DNA of 20,911 nt from UBA2160 sp964588665 (GTDB lineage Bacteria; Chloroflexota; Dehalococcoidia; Lucifugimonadales; UBA1123): the NCBI GenBank assembly GCA_964588665.1, contig CAZPQQ010000057.1, forward strand, positions 1-20,911, read 5' to 3'. The notes under the pieces are model-generated. The model ran no database searches. It saw only the letters and a program-made list of their open reading frames with translations, and had not been told where the DNA came from. Positions 1 through 8,235 of the stretch are shown one piece after another (the stretch's first letter is position 1; each line of letters opens with the position of its first letter). The translations under genes were made by a program, and so were the position numbers.

Positions 1-4
1 CCAG

Positions 5-1195
5 CTACCCCGCCGGCTTCGGGAAGAAATCCTGCTCCCACGGCCAGTCGCCGTCAGCTTCGTACGGCGGCAATCCCTGCTCGACGCGGTCGCGGTACGG
101 GCTCTCTATCGGGGCTCGCCACGGGTAGATCTGGCCCTCGTACATCTCAGGTCCGTTCTTGAAGTGCGTGACCTGCTCAAGCGTTTCGATGAAGGGCGCA
201 TTCATGTCGTACATGTCTTTGGGGTCGTGGGGACGGGGGCCCGTTCTGGAAACATGGCCCCAGAGCTGGCGGCCCAGCATCTCCTCGACCTTCCATACGC
301 AGCCGATGAGCTTGTCCAGGTCGACGCCGGTTTCGATGCCCATGCCGTCCATCATGTGCATGACGTCCTCTGTGGGCGACATGCCGGTCGCGCGCCCGTT
401 GCCGCAATACGGGCAGCCGCCGAATCCGCCGATGGTGCCGTCGACGTTCAGCGTGTCGTCGGGACCCAGGGACGTGATCGCGGCGTACATGGACGCGACC
501 GCCATCCCTCGGCTGTTGTGCAGGTGTGCCCTGAAGTTTACGATTTCAGGCCATTGCTCCTTGATCCGGTAGAAGATCTCCTCCACCTTCTTCGGGTGGC
601 ACCAGCCCATGGGGTCGCCGACGCTTGCCGCAGTCACCTTGATGCCGGCGTCGTCCCAGAGGTTGTGTTGCTTCTCCAGGAATTTCATGACCATGTCGAC
701 GGTGAAGTCCCCGAGGAAGTTGGACCCGAACGTGGCGTTCGTGCCGATCCCGGCCTCCGGCGCGCTGAGCTCTTGGGCCTTGGCGATCGTGGGCGCCCAA
801 GCCTCCATTTCCTGCATCTGCGTGCGGTTCGTGTTGCGCCGCGCGAAGACGTCGCACATGTGGCAGCTCAACGTCGGACGTCCACTGCCGCGCTCGATGG
901 TGAGCGGGGGCGAATACTCGCGAGCTCGTTCGATGCCCCGTTGGTTCAGCGCGAGGGCAGTGTAGGTCACGCCTTCCTTGGGAGTGAACTTCTGAACGAT
1001 TTCGTCGATGCGTTCCATCTGCGGCGTGTATCGCGGACTCACAAACGACCCGACCACGATGCGTTTCAGCCCTGTCTCCGAGAGGGCGTCCAGCAACGCG
1101 ACCTTGTCGTCAACCGACAGGTTGGCGTCCTCGATCTGCATGCCTTCCCGCATGCCCTCTTCCGTGTAGATTACCGTGGGGTATCTGCCTGCCAT
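5..1195 (-). CDS. HMG-CoA lyase-like (DRE-TIM metallolyase) protein
   Basis: This 396-residue protein belongs to the HMG-CoA lyase/pyruvate carboxyltransferase TIM-barrel family, which cleaves or forms C-C bonds in acyl-CoA thioesters with a divalent metal. Seen: the metal-binding HLHN at 224-227 and the flexible-loop motif GGCPYCGNGRATGMSPTEDV (259-278), with C261 at the HMG-lyase catalytic cysteine position. The N-terminal motif reads GMREGMQ (14-20). The usual R-D pair is R16-E17, so an aspartate metal ligand appears replaced by glutamate. The protein is longer than typical lyases (about 300 residues) because of a roughly 90-residue C-terminal extension. The ATG start is preceded by AGGGAG at good spacing. 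It lies downstream of a co-directional MmgE/PrpD gene, across a 190-bp spacer with repeats. The family call is firm; the substrate (HMG-CoA, a citramalyl-CoA-like ester or another) is unknown. Confidence 0.85.
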   Translation of the reverse strand: MAGRYPTVIYTEEGMREGMQIEDANLSVDDKVALLDALSETGLKRIVVGSFVSPRYTPQMERIDEIVQKFTPKEGVTYTALALNQRGIERAREYSPPLTIERGSGRPTLSCHMCDVFARRNTNRTQMQEMEAWAPTIAKAQELSAPEAGIGTNATFGSNFLGDFTVDMVMKFLEKQHNLWDDAGIKVTAASVGDPMGWCHPKKVEEIFYRIKEQWPEIVNFRAHLHNSRGMAVASMYAAITSLGPDDTLNVDGTIGGFGGCPYCGNGRATGMSPTEDVMHMMDGMGIETGVDLDKLIGCVWKVEEMLGRQLWGHVSRTGPRPHDPKDMYDMNAPFIETLEQVTHFKNGPEMYEGQIYPWRAPIESPYRDRVEQGLPPYEADGDWPWEQDFFPKPAG

Positions 1196-1260
1196 CGGTC
1201 TTTCTCCCTGATGTGTTCTTCGAGATCTATGGCCTGGTCGCCAGATAATGCGTGGACCTG

Positions 1261-1286
1261 TGGTTCGACAGGCTCACCACGAACGG
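1261..1286 (-). repeat. Dispersed repeat family 1, degenerate copy
   Basis: Contains TTCGACAGGCTCA followed by CGAACGG. This matches the reverse complement of the copy at 1335-1360 at 20 of 26 positions, so the two copies face each other across about 50 bp and could fold into a long-range stem. It lies in the spacer between the HMG-lyase-like and MmgE/PrpD 1 genes. Confidence 0.7.
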
Positions 1287-1334
1287 AACAGCGGTTACCG
1301 TGAACGGGTTTTATCGCACAGATTTCTTACCCAT

Positions 1335-1360
1335 CCGTTCGCCCTGAGCCTGTCGAAGGG
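1335..1360 (+). repeat. Dispersed repeat family 1 (CTGAGCCTGTCGAAGG core)
   Basis: A 26-bp sequence starting CCGTTCGCC and ending CTGTCGAAGGG. It is identical over its full length to the copies at 6943-6968 and 8236-8261. It sits 25 bp beyond the stop of the minus-strand MmgE/PrpD 1 gene. Similar intergenic repeats are common in several bacterial lineages; a role in transcript ends is inference. Confidence 0.85.
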
Positions 1361-1385
1361 CCCCGAACTCGCCTGCCGGACGGCG

Positions 1386-2738
1386 CTACGCCCCCGTCGT
1401 CACCGCGTCCATCAGCGTGCCGATGTCGTCGAGATCGGCTAGGCCTTCGACGAGTTGGATCGGCTCGCCCACTCGCTCTTGACCGAATACGGCGCCCGCG
1501 TTAACCCGGAACTTGTCGAGCACCTCGTCGCCGGTGAGGTGATACGCGGTTCCGAGCTCGACGTCGTGCAGTGTGCCGTCGCGCATCTGGACCTTGAGTC
1601 GAGCGTCGCGGTTGCCGTCCGCTATGTGCTCATGGCGCAACTCCACGTCCGGGTTCTTCGTCAACCGGACCCGCTCCATGAACTCTTGGACATCGGCCTG
1701 AGAAGCGCGCTCATCGGTGAACGTCGACAGGTCGATCTTGCGGTCGATGATGGCCGCCGATATGTTGTATCGCAGGCAGAACTTGCCTTCGAGCCCCTGG
1801 TTGACTTCGTTGCGGAGCAGCGCGCCGGTGCAGGGAGCGTCGGGACCGACGTGCTCGATGCTCTCGACGTTGTCCGGGTTGATCTCGTAGTGTTGGATCA
1901 GGTCGAGCAGGCCGGTCAGCATCTGGTGGTTGCCGCCGCAGCAAGGCCAGGGCTTTATGCGAGTCCCCTGGGACGCCAGGTAGTAGTAGTCTCCAAGCGT
2001 CTGGGAGATCGCCGGGATGTTGCATTTGACCCCGCCGAAGTTGTCGGCGTATCCTTGGCGGCCCTCGATGATATCCGGGTCTGCGGTGAAGCCGGTGGAC
2101 GCCAGTTTCGCGGCCACGACTCCGCTGCGGGCAGCGTTTCCGGGATGGAATGGCTTGGTCATGGTGCCGAAGTTGCGGCGAAGGCCGGCGGCTTCGGAGC
2201 CTGCGATGCCGAGCGCCATGCGCGTCTGTTCGACATCCAGACCCATGAGCTTGGATGCTGCAACAGCCGATGCCATCGTGCCGAAGATCGCCGTCGGGTG
2301 CCAGTCGCGGTCCGGGTGCAGGTTGGAGCTCAGCCGCGTGCCAATCTCGTACCCGATGGCCCACGCTGCCAGAACCTCTCTGCCGGACAAGCCCATGTGC
2401 TCCGCAACGGCCAGCGTGGTCGGAGTCAGAACCGTCGCCGGGTGGCCTCCGACGCCGCCCAGATCGTCGAAATCGTCGGCGTGCCCGATCGAGCCGTTCG
2501 CGAAAGCAGCCGCGGCGCTCGACGTACGGATGTCGGTGGCGATGACTCGAGCCTGGGGATTGCCGCCCTGATCCTGGGTAAAGTCGATAATCTGGCGTCC
2601 GACTTCCGTTATCGTGCCCAGGATGGTCGTGCCCAGATAATCCAGGATGGACTTCTTGGCCTGGTCGTACGCCTCAGGCGGGATGTCTTCGTATGGAGTG
2701 TCCACGATCCATTTGGCGACAGTTTCAGTCGTGCCCAT
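1386..2738 (-). CDS. MmgE/PrpD family protein 1
   Basis: This 450-residue protein has the length and motifs of the MmgE/PrpD family, which includes 2-methylcitrate dehydratase, cis-aconitate decarboxylase and iminodisuccinate epimerase and acts on tricarboxylates and unsaturated dicarboxylates. Seen: the family motif GHADDFDD (85-92), HPAT shortly after, FHPGNAARSG (196-205) and a Cys-Cys-containing PWPCCGGNH segment. The ATG has a perfect AGGAGG (2744-2749) five bases upstream, and a good promoter lies about 80 bp upstream. It runs toward the HMG-CoA-lyase-like gene. A second family member sits at 8600-9931. The protein looks intact. Family membership is certain; which reaction it catalyses cannot be read from sequence, and PrpD itself is unlikely because no prpB or prpC is nearby. 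Confidence 0.9.
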   Translation of the reverse strand: MGTTETVAKWIVDTPYEDIPPEAYDQAKKSILDYLGTTILGTITEVGRQIIDFTQDQGGNPQARVIATDIRTSSAAAAFANGSIGHADDFDDLGGVGGHPATVLTPTTLAVAEHMGLSGREVLAAWAIGYEIGTRLSSNLHPDRDWHPTAIFGTMASAVAASKLMGLDVEQTRMALGIAGSEAAGLRRNFGTMTKPFHPGNAARSGVVAAKLASTGFTADPDIIEGRQGYADNFGGVKCNIPAISQTLGDYYYLASQGTRIKPWPCCGGNHQMLTGLLDLIQHYEINPDNVESIEHVGPDAPCTGALLRNEVNQGLEGKFCLRYNISAAIIDRKIDLSTFTDERASQADVQEFMERVRLTKNPDVELRHEHIADGNRDARLKVQMRDGTLHDVELGTAYHLTGDEVLDKFRVNAGAVFGQERVGEPIQLVEGLADLDDIGTLMDAVTTGA

Positions 2739-2819
2739 TGAAGCCTCCTAGGCGCATCACATCGGAATGCCTGAACAGGCGCTGCCGACGGCTCGGACCC
2801 TGCATCCACCGATTAGGCG

Positions 2820-2848
2820 ATGCTAAGCTCTGGCCCACTTCATGTCAA
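2820..2848 (-). promoter_or_regulatory. Sigma70-like promoter for MmgE/PrpD 1
   Basis: On the minus strand a perfect -35 TTGACA (2848-2843) is followed by a 17-bp spacer and -10 TAGCAT (2825-2820, 4 of 6). Predicted transcription start is near 2813, giving an untranslated leader of about 75 bases before the ATG at 2738. Confidence 0.6.
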
Positions 2849-2872
2849 GACCAACACGGACAGAACCGCTAC

Positions 2873-2900
2873 TCGCCATGCTGAACGGAGTGAAGCATCT
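2873..2900 (+). repeat. Dispersed repeat family 2, single arm
   Basis: Begins TCGCCATGCTGA and ends GAAGCATCT. It matches the reverse complement of the right arm of the element at 14489-14591 at 23 of 28 positions. It lies between CoA-transferase 1 and MmgE/PrpD 1, just upstream of the promoter of the latter. Confidence 0.6.
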
Positions 2901-2933
2901 AGCCCGTGAAAGTCGCGGAACATCGGCTTCCCC

Positions 2934-4286
2934 CTATATTCCGAGCTTGTCCTTGAAGTCGGTGTCTACGTAGGCGAGGCGGCCTTGCTTCACCATGTCC
3001 TGCAGGCTCATGGTGGGCGGCGACTGGACGTTCGTGGGGCGGTCGGCGAGGATGCCCGCGCCTTCGAGCTCCTCGCACTGGGCATCCGTGTAGCCGAGGA
3101 CGCCCTGTAGGACCTCTCGGTTGTGGTCGCCGAATTTCGGCGCCGGGCCCCGGATCGACATCGGCGTCTTGCTCAAGCGCCAGGGACGGCCCATCAGCGT
3201 TCGAGCGCCCATCTTGCGGTCGGCGGGGTACTCCACCTTTTCTAGGAACTCGCGCTTCAAGTGGTGCGGGTTCAGACTGGTGTCTTTCGCATCGAAGACA
3301 GGGCCACAAGGGACGCCGGCGCCTTGCAGTCGCTCCATGACGTCGAACTTGTCCAGGGTCTTCGTCCACGCGGAGATGGCTGTGTCGATTTCGTCGTGAT
3401 GTTCGACGCGTCCGGCGTGTGTGGCGAATCGAGTGTCGTTGGCCATTGCCGATGCGCCCATCTCTCGACACAATGACGCCCACTCTTCGTCGTCGCCGAC
3501 TGAGATCACGCACCACTGGTCTTCGCCTGCGCACGGGTAGCTGCCCTGCGGCGCCCGCCATGGGTGGCGGTTGCCGATGCGGTCTCCCAGCCGTCCGTTG
3601 GCCAACCAGTCGAGGATGTACTCGGACGTGGTGAACGCTCCGAGTTGGTACATGCCGACGTCCAGCCACAGCCCCTTGCCCGTGCGGTTTCGATGCCTGA
3701 GGCCCAAGGCGACGCCAAGCAGGCACGCCCAGCACGCCAGGAAGTCGACGAACGACTGCCCGGCTTTCGACGGGATGTCGTTCGGGTAGCCAGTGACGTG
3801 AGTCAAACCGTGCGTCGCCTCCTGCGTCGTGGCCTGGGCCGGGTACTCCGAGTACGGTCCCGCGCCATGGCCGTAGCCGGTGTTGGACACCATGATGATG
3901 TCCGGTTTGAGCTTCTTCATGTTCGGATAGTCCAGGCCCCACCGACGCATCACTCTGGGGGTGAAGTTCTCCATGACGATGTCGCTCACCTGGATAAGCT
4001 CTTTGAAGACGTTCGAGCCCTCCGGCTTGCTCAGGTCCAGCACCAACGACTTCTTGCCCCGGTTGAGCATGTTAAAGGTGGCCGTACGGTTCCACGGGTC
4101 GTCGCCAGGATCGTTGTCGGCGTGCGCTCCGGCGAATCCACCGGCCCTGGTTGTGTCCATCCGCCCGGGACCTTCGACCTTGATTACCTCCGCGCCCAGA
4201 TCCGCCATCAACCCAGCGGCGTAGGGCAGGGCGAAGACGTAGCTGGATTCGAGAACCCTGATTCCCTCCAACGGCAACCGAGCCAT
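2934..4286 (-). CDS. CaiB/BaiF (class III) CoA-transferase 1
   Basis: This 450-residue class III CoA-transferase moves CoA between acyl-CoA and a free carboxylic acid through an aspartyl anhydride intermediate, usually as an interlocked dimer. Seen: the N-terminal fold LEGIRVLESS...LGAEVIKVEGP, the linker LNRGKKSLVLDL, and an SFVDF segment with D181 exactly 21 residues before the TGKG motif, matching the catalytic aspartate position. I chose the ATG at 4286 because AGGAAA lies just upstream and homology begins with the next residues. An in-frame ATG at 4340 would add 18 arginine-rich residues unlike the family. It lies 73 bp downstream of CoA-transferase 2 and is probably co-transcribed with it. 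The acid substrate is unknown; the neighbouring MmgE/PrpD enzyme hints at an unsaturated dicarboxylate. Confidence 0.88.
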   Translation of the reverse strand: MARLPLEGIRVLESSYVFALPYAAGLMADLGAEVIKVEGPGRMDTTRAGGFAGAHADNDPGDDPWNRTATFNMLNRGKKSLVLDLSKPEGSNVFKELIQVSDIVMENFTPRVMRRWGLDYPNMKKLKPDIIMVSNTGYGHGAGPYSEYPAQATTQEATHGLTHVTGYPNDIPSKAGQSFVDFLACWACLLGVALGLRHRNRTGKGLWLDVGMYQLGAFTTSEYILDWLANGRLGDRIGNRHPWRAPQGSYPCAGEDQWCVISVGDDEEWASLCREMGASAMANDTRFATHAGRVEHHDEIDTAISAWTKTLDKFDVMERLQGAGVPCGPVFDAKDTSLNPHHLKREFLEKVEYPADRKMGARTLMGRPWRLSKTPMSIRGPAPKFGDHNREVLQGVLGYTDAQCEELEGAGILADRPTNVQSPPTMSLQDMVKQGRLAYVDTDFKDKLGI

Positions 4287-4359
4287 ATCGGGTTTCCTTT
4301 CGTTGCGCCTGTGTCGATCAAGCGGCGCATGTTTTAACAAGTGTGACGGAGCGTTCGGT

Positions 4360-5553
4360 CTACACGACGCCCCGTTGCTTCAAATCGGCCAACTGCTCTG
4401 CCGTATACCCGAGAGCTTCGGCGTAGACTTCGTCGTTGTGCTGGCCCAGCAGCGGGGCGGCGGTGCGATAACCGTCGACGGGCTCCGAGATTCCCAGCAG
4501 GCTTGACGGGACTTTCAGACTGCCGATCACCGGATGATCGACTTCCTGATAGAAGTCTCGTGCTTCGAGCTGCGGACAGTCTGCGAGGTCCTGGGGCGTC
4601 TGGGCCATTCCCAGGAGCATTCGGAACTCCTCCGAGCCGGTCTTGAACATCTCCGCCATCGTTCGGTCTTTGGCCGCGTCGATGACGATCTCGTCCATAT
4701 CGGCGGCGTTGACCAGTCGCTGTTCGACGTTGGCGAATCGTTCTTCCTTGAGCTCCTCGCGACCGAAGAACTCCGCCACACGATCCCACGTCGCGCCGCC
4801 TCCGGGCTGGGCGATGAAGTAGCCGTCTTTGCAAGGCATGATGTTGCCGAACATCGTTCCCTCAGGCTTGCGGCGGCCCTGGACGGCGCCTGTCCAGCTA
4901 TAGTACGGCTGGTTGATGACCAGGGTTGACGCGACAACCTCCTGAGCGGAGATGTCGATGTGTTGCCCCTGTCCGGTCATGTCTCGAAGCAGCAGCGTGA
5001 ACGCCGTGGACACGGCGCCGGTCATCCCCGCTTCGTACTGCGCCTGGAAACCGCCGTGCTTCAGCGGCTCGCGATCGGATGTCCCGCTGACGGCCATGAT
5101 GCCGCTCATCGCATATGTCACGATTTCCTCACCCTTGTACTCGCTGTAAGGGCCGGACTGACCGAACGCAGTGATCGACGTCATGACTAAACCGGAGTTG
5201 TCTTGCTCCAGGGTTGCGTGGTCGAGTCCGATCGACGCGAGGTGACCCGGGGAGTAGGCCTCGACGATGACGTCGACGTCTTTCGCGAGTTCGCGGAACA
5301 CTCGGCGGCCTTCCTCAGCCTCCAGATCCAGCGTGATGCCGCGCTTGTTTAGGTTGAGGAGCAGAAAGAACAGGCTCTTTTCAGGATCGGGGTCGTCGTC
5401 CTTGAAGGGCTGCATAGTCCTGCCAAGCTCACCGTCCGGAGGCTCGATCTTGATTACGTCAGCGCCCAGGTCGGCCAGGATTCTTGCGCAGAGCGGGCCG
5501 GCAATTCCTTGGCTGATGTCCAACACTCGGATGTCGTTCAGGGCCGCAAGCAT
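4360..5553 (-). CDS. CaiB/BaiF (class III) CoA-transferase 2, atypical active site
   Basis: A 397-residue class III CoA-transferase: IRVLDISQGIAGPLCARIL, LGADVIKIEPP, NLNKRGITLDL, ITAFGQSGPYSEYKGEE, TGQGQHIDIS. Counting back from the TGQG motif as in the neighbouring paralog, the catalytic aspartate position is Q172, with E174 two residues on. The enzyme may use glutamate, carry out different chemistry, or act with the intact paralog. I prefer the ATG at 5553, with AAGGGG about 11 bases upstream. A GTG at 5565 would add four residues but has almost no spacing from that site. First gene of the minus-strand cluster, with its own promoter in the divergent region. Family call firm, activity uncertain. 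Confidence 0.87.
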   Translation of the reverse strand: MLAALNDIRVLDISQGIAGPLCARILADLGADVIKIEPPDGELGRTMQPFKDDDPDPEKSLFFLLLNLNKRGITLDLEAEEGRRVFRELAKDVDVIVEAYSPGHLASIGLDHATLEQDNSGLVMTSITAFGQSGPYSEYKGEEIVTYAMSGIMAVSGTSDREPLKHGGFQAQYEAGMTGAVSTAFTLLLRDMTGQGQHIDISAQEVVASTLVINQPYYSWTGAVQGRRKPEGTMFGNIMPCKDGYFIAQPGGGATWDRVAEFFGREELKEERFANVEQRLVNAADMDEIVIDAAKDRTMAEMFKTGSEEFRMLLGMAQTPQDLADCPQLEARDFYQEVDHPVIGSLKVPSSLLGISEPVDGYRTAAPLLGQHNDEVYAEALGYTAEQLADLKQRGVV

Positions 5554-5599
5554 GTCGTTGATCACCCCTTAGGTAGACGTACTTCGCGAAATCACGCGT

Positions 5600-5628
5600 A
5601 TCATATCCAACAGCCCCATGCCGCACAA
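5600..5628 (-). promoter_or_regulatory. Promoter for CoA-transferase 2 cluster
   Basis: Minus strand: -10 TATGAT (5605-5600, 5 of 6) lies 17 bp after a weak -35 TTGTGC (5628-5623). Predicted start near 5593, about 40 bases before the ATG. It is oriented away from the acyl-CoA dehydrogenase promoter at 5653, so the two clusters are divergently transcribed from one short control region. Confidence 0.45.
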
Positions 5629-5652
5629 GACCGGAAGCGCGGCCCGCCCCAC

Positions 5653-5681
5653 TTGACACCGTGTTGGCTGCGCAAGAGAAT
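5653..5681 (+). promoter_or_regulatory. Sigma70-like promoter for acyl-CoA dehydrogenase 1
   Basis: A perfect -35 TTGACA (5653-5658), 17-bp spacer, then -10 GAGAAT (5676-5681, 4 of 6). Predicted start near 5688, leaving a leader of under 30 bases that contains the GGGGGTAGG ribosome-binding site. Confidence 0.55.
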
Positions 5682-5715
5682 GGGCACGCAGCACGAAATA
5701 CACAGGGGGTAGGCA

Positions 5716-6918
5716 ATGGATTTCGGTTTCTCACCGGAGCAAGAAGCCCTGCGGCAAGAGGTCAAACAGTTCATCGAAGATAACGTCACGCCTGAGTTGT
5801 ATGCGGAAATGGGCGGCGAGGACGAGGGCGGCGCCTCTCCTCTGATCAAGGAGTTGCGGCGCAAGGTTGCTAAACGAGGATGGGTCGGCATCTCGTGGCC
5901 GAAAGAATACGGCGGCCAGGCGGGCAGTCGCATCGACCAGTACATCATCGAAGAGGAGTTCGCGCGCGCCGGAATCGGAGTGGGCGGCGCGGGCAGCGGA
6001 GCGCCGGCGATCCTCGCGGCAGGCACCGAAGAGCAGAAGCAGTACTTCCTGCCTGGTCTGATTAACGGCGAGATCACCCTCGCTCTCGGTTTCACTGAGC
6101 CACAAGCCGGCGCGGACCTCGCCGGGCTCCAGTGCCAGGCCGTGAAAGACGGCGACGACTGGGTCATCAACGGTCAGAAGATGTACACGTCTTCGGCCCA
6201 CTACTCGACACACATCTACCTCATGGCGCGCACCGATCCGGATGCGCCGAGGCACAGGGGCATCTCGATCTTCCTGGTGCCCATGGACACGCCTGGGATC
6301 ACCGTTCGACCGCTGTGGACGATTCAGAACAACCCGCAGGCGCCCAGAGGGACCACATACGGCACCGCTAGGACCAACGAGACGTTCTTCGAAGACGTCA
6401 GGATTCCTGAGTCTTGCCTGCTGGGCGAGGTGAACAGAGGCTGGTACGTCGGCGCGATGGGCCTGAACCTGGACAGGGTCGGAGCGAGCAGGTACCTGAT
6501 CTCCGTCCAACGCGACGAGGACATCATCAACTGGGTCAAGGAAAACGACTTCGACGGTCGTTCTCCAGCCGAAGACCCTGCGGTGCGAGACAAGCTGGCT
6601 GAGCTGTGGATCGAAGCTCAGGTCTGCCGGCTCATGACGATGCGAAGCATGTCAATCGTCGAGGCAGGCGGAGAATTCACTTACGAAGGTTCTGCAGAGA
6701 AGGTCTTCGCTCCGGAGCACGGCGTCAAGACTTCGGAATCGATCACCCAGATGCTCGGTCCGTACGGATCGCTTCTCAACGGGTCACCCAGCGCGATTTC
6801 GGACGGCATCTACGCCCACAACCTGATGGGCGCTTTCCAGTCCGGCATCAACCACGGCAGCGTCCAGGTGATGCGAGACCAGGTGGCGCGCAGAGGTTTG
6901 GGCATGCAGCGCGCGTGA
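5716..6918 (+). CDS. Acyl-CoA dehydrogenase 1 (FadE-like)
   Basis: A 400-residue flavoprotein of the acyl-CoA dehydrogenase family, which oxidises acyl-CoA to 2-enoyl-CoA and passes electrons to ETF. Seen: the N-terminal helical domain from DFGFSPEQEALRQEV, the segment WVGISWPKEYGGQAG (56-70), and the FAD/substrate motif GFTEPQAGADLAG (125-137). Next come the beta-domain pieces WVINGQKMYTSSAHY and HRGISIFLVPMDTPGI. The C-terminal half lacks the usual RxxFG flavin-phosphate motif and the QxxGGxG helix, which the next gene keeps. The ATG follows a GGGGGTAGG site. Stop is 132 bp before acyl-CoA dehydrogenase 2, with a repeat between. Likely one subunit of a mixed dehydrogenase; substrate unknown. 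Confidence 0.9.
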   Translation: MDFGFSPEQEALRQEVKQFIEDNVTPELYAEMGGEDEGGASPLIKELRRKVAKRGWVGISWPKEYGGQAGSRIDQYIIEEEFARAGIGVGGAGSGAPAILAAGTEEQKQYFLPGLINGEITLALGFTEPQAGADLAGLQCQAVKDGDDWVINGQKMYTSSAHYSTHIYLMARTDPDAPRHRGISIFLVPMDTPGITVRPLWTIQNNPQAPRGTTYGTARTNETFFEDVRIPESCLLGEVNRGWYVGAMGLNLDRVGASRYLISVQRDEDIINWVKENDFDGRSPAEDPAVRDKLAELWIEAQVCRLMTMRSMSIVEAGGEFTYEGSAEKVFAPEHGVKTSESITQMLGPYGSLLNGSPSAISDGIYAHNLMGAFQSGINHGSVQVMRDQVARRGLGMQRA

Positions 6919-6942
6919 CCGCACTGCCAACTCCTTATGAAT

Positions 6943-6968
6943 CCGTTCGCCCTGAGCCTGTCGAAGGG
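6943..6968 (+). repeat. Dispersed repeat family 1 (CTGAGCCTGTCGAAGG core)
   Basis: Same 26-bp sequence as at 1335-1360 and 8236-8261. It starts 24 bp after the stop of acyl-CoA dehydrogenase 1, in the spacer before acyl-CoA dehydrogenase 2. Confidence 0.85.
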
Positions 6969-7050
6969 CATTCACCAGACCAGATACGGGATCGGATCGA
7001 GCGGCAAGATCGCCAATTCCGAAACCATTCAACACAATTGAGGCATCACA

Positions 7051-8220
7051 ATGGACGTACTGCTGAACGAAGAACAGAGGATGTTGCAGACCAGCGCCAG
7101 GGACTTCCTCGAGGCGGAGTGCCCGACCAGCCTGGTCCGCGACATGGAGGAGGATGGGAACGGGTATCCGCCGGACCTGTGGCGTAAGATCGTCGATCTC
7201 GGCTGGGTCGGCCTCGCGCTTCCGGAAGACTGCGGTGGGCAGGGCCTTCCGTTGACGTATCAGGCCATCATCCTGGAAGAGGTCGGTCGAGCGCTGGCGC
7301 CGTTGCCGTTGCACAGCACGGTTGTCCCGGCATTGGCGATCGCGATGGACGGCACGTCGGATCAGCGCAGCGAATGGTTGCCCTCGGTAGCAAGCGGCGA
7401 CGTCATCCTGACGTGGGCCGCCAACGAGCGAGACCCCCGGCTATCGCCTGAGACCATCCGCTGCGAAGCAGTTGCGGACGGCGACGATTTCGTCATCAAC
7501 GGCGTCAAGCAGTTCGTAGACAACTTTAACGTGGCCGACCGGTGCCTGGTCGTCTGCCGAACATCGGAAGCGTCGGTTGGAAACGAAGGCTTGTCGATAT
7601 TCCTGGTTGACACAGACAGCGCTGGGATCTCCGAAACACCGCTGGTTACCATCGCCAAGGACAAGCAGAGCCACGTTCAGTTCGAGAACGTCCGTGTGCC
7701 GAAGAGCAATGTGCTCGGCGAACTGAACGGCGGGTGGCCTATCGCCGAACGCATGTTGGATCGCGCAACCGTCCTGCTCTGCGCCCAGATGGTCGGCGCG
7801 GCTCGCAAGGACTCGGACATGGCCATTGAATACTCCAAAGGCCGCGTGGCGTTCGGACGGCCCATCGCGTCGTTCCAGTCGATCCAGCACCTTTGCGCCG
7901 ACATGACGATGTGGGTCGATGGTTGCCAGCTCCTGACGTACGAGGCTTTGTGGCGGCTGGACGAAGGGGCGCCGGCGAGTGTCGAGGTCTCCCAGGCCAA
8001 GGCGTTCTGCAACGAAAAGTGCGAGGCAACCGTCAGGTCGTGTCAGCAGATACACGGCGGCATCGGGTTCATGATGGAGTTCGACGTGCACCTGTTCTTC
8101 CGCAGAGTGTCGGCGTGGACCATGAGGCTCGGCACCACCTACGAACACAGGTCAAGAATCGCCAACGCTCTTCTGGACCAGCCGGGCAAGGTGCGTCTTG
8201 GCGTCAGCGTGTCGAGCTAA
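7051..8220 (+). CDS. Acyl-CoA dehydrogenase 2 (FadE-like partner)
   Basis: A 389-residue acyl-CoA dehydrogenase family protein. Seen: the N-terminal NEEQRMLQTSARDFL, the segment GWVGLALPEDCGGQG (51-65), RVAFGRPIASFQSIQHLCADM (265-285, flavin diphosphate region) and QIHGGIGF (333-340) near the C terminus. The signature that binds FAD and substrate in the middle domain is degenerate: WAANERDPRLSPE replaces the usual G-x-T/S-E-P...GSD pattern. Its intact motifs are those missing from the preceding dehydrogenase, suggesting an alpha2-beta2 enzyme with shared flavin sites, as known for actinobacterial steroid side-chain dehydrogenases. GAGG precedes the ATG by eight bases. Substrate unknown. Confidence 0.88.
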   Translation: MDVLLNEEQRMLQTSARDFLEAECPTSLVRDMEEDGNGYPPDLWRKIVDLGWVGLALPEDCGGQGLPLTYQAIILEEVGRALAPLPLHSTVVPALAIAMDGTSDQRSEWLPSVASGDVILTWAANERDPRLSPETIRCEAVADGDDFVINGVKQFVDNFNVADRCLVVCRTSEASVGNEGLSIFLVDTDSAGISETPLVTIAKDKQSHVQFENVRVPKSNVLGELNGGWPIAERMLDRATVLLCAQMVGAARKDSDMAIEYSKGRVAFGRPIASFQSIQHLCADMTMWVDGCQLLTYEALWRLDEGAPASVEVSQAKAFCNEKCEATVRSCQQIHGGIGFMMEFDVHLFFRRVSAWTMRLGTTYEHRSRIANALLDQPGKVRLGVSVSS

Positions 8221-8235
8221 GACTTCCTGATTATC

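Noticed and set aside
164..1303. Long plus-strand open frame (379 residues) opposite the HMG-lyase-like gene
   Set aside because: It lacks family motifs, is rich in Arg/Val/His typical of antisense frames in high-GC DNA, and overlaps a clearly real gene.
1455..2741. 428-residue plus-strand open frame opposite MmgE/PrpD 1
   Set aside because: Antisense shadow; the minus-strand frame carries all family motifs, a promoter and a strong ribosome-binding site.
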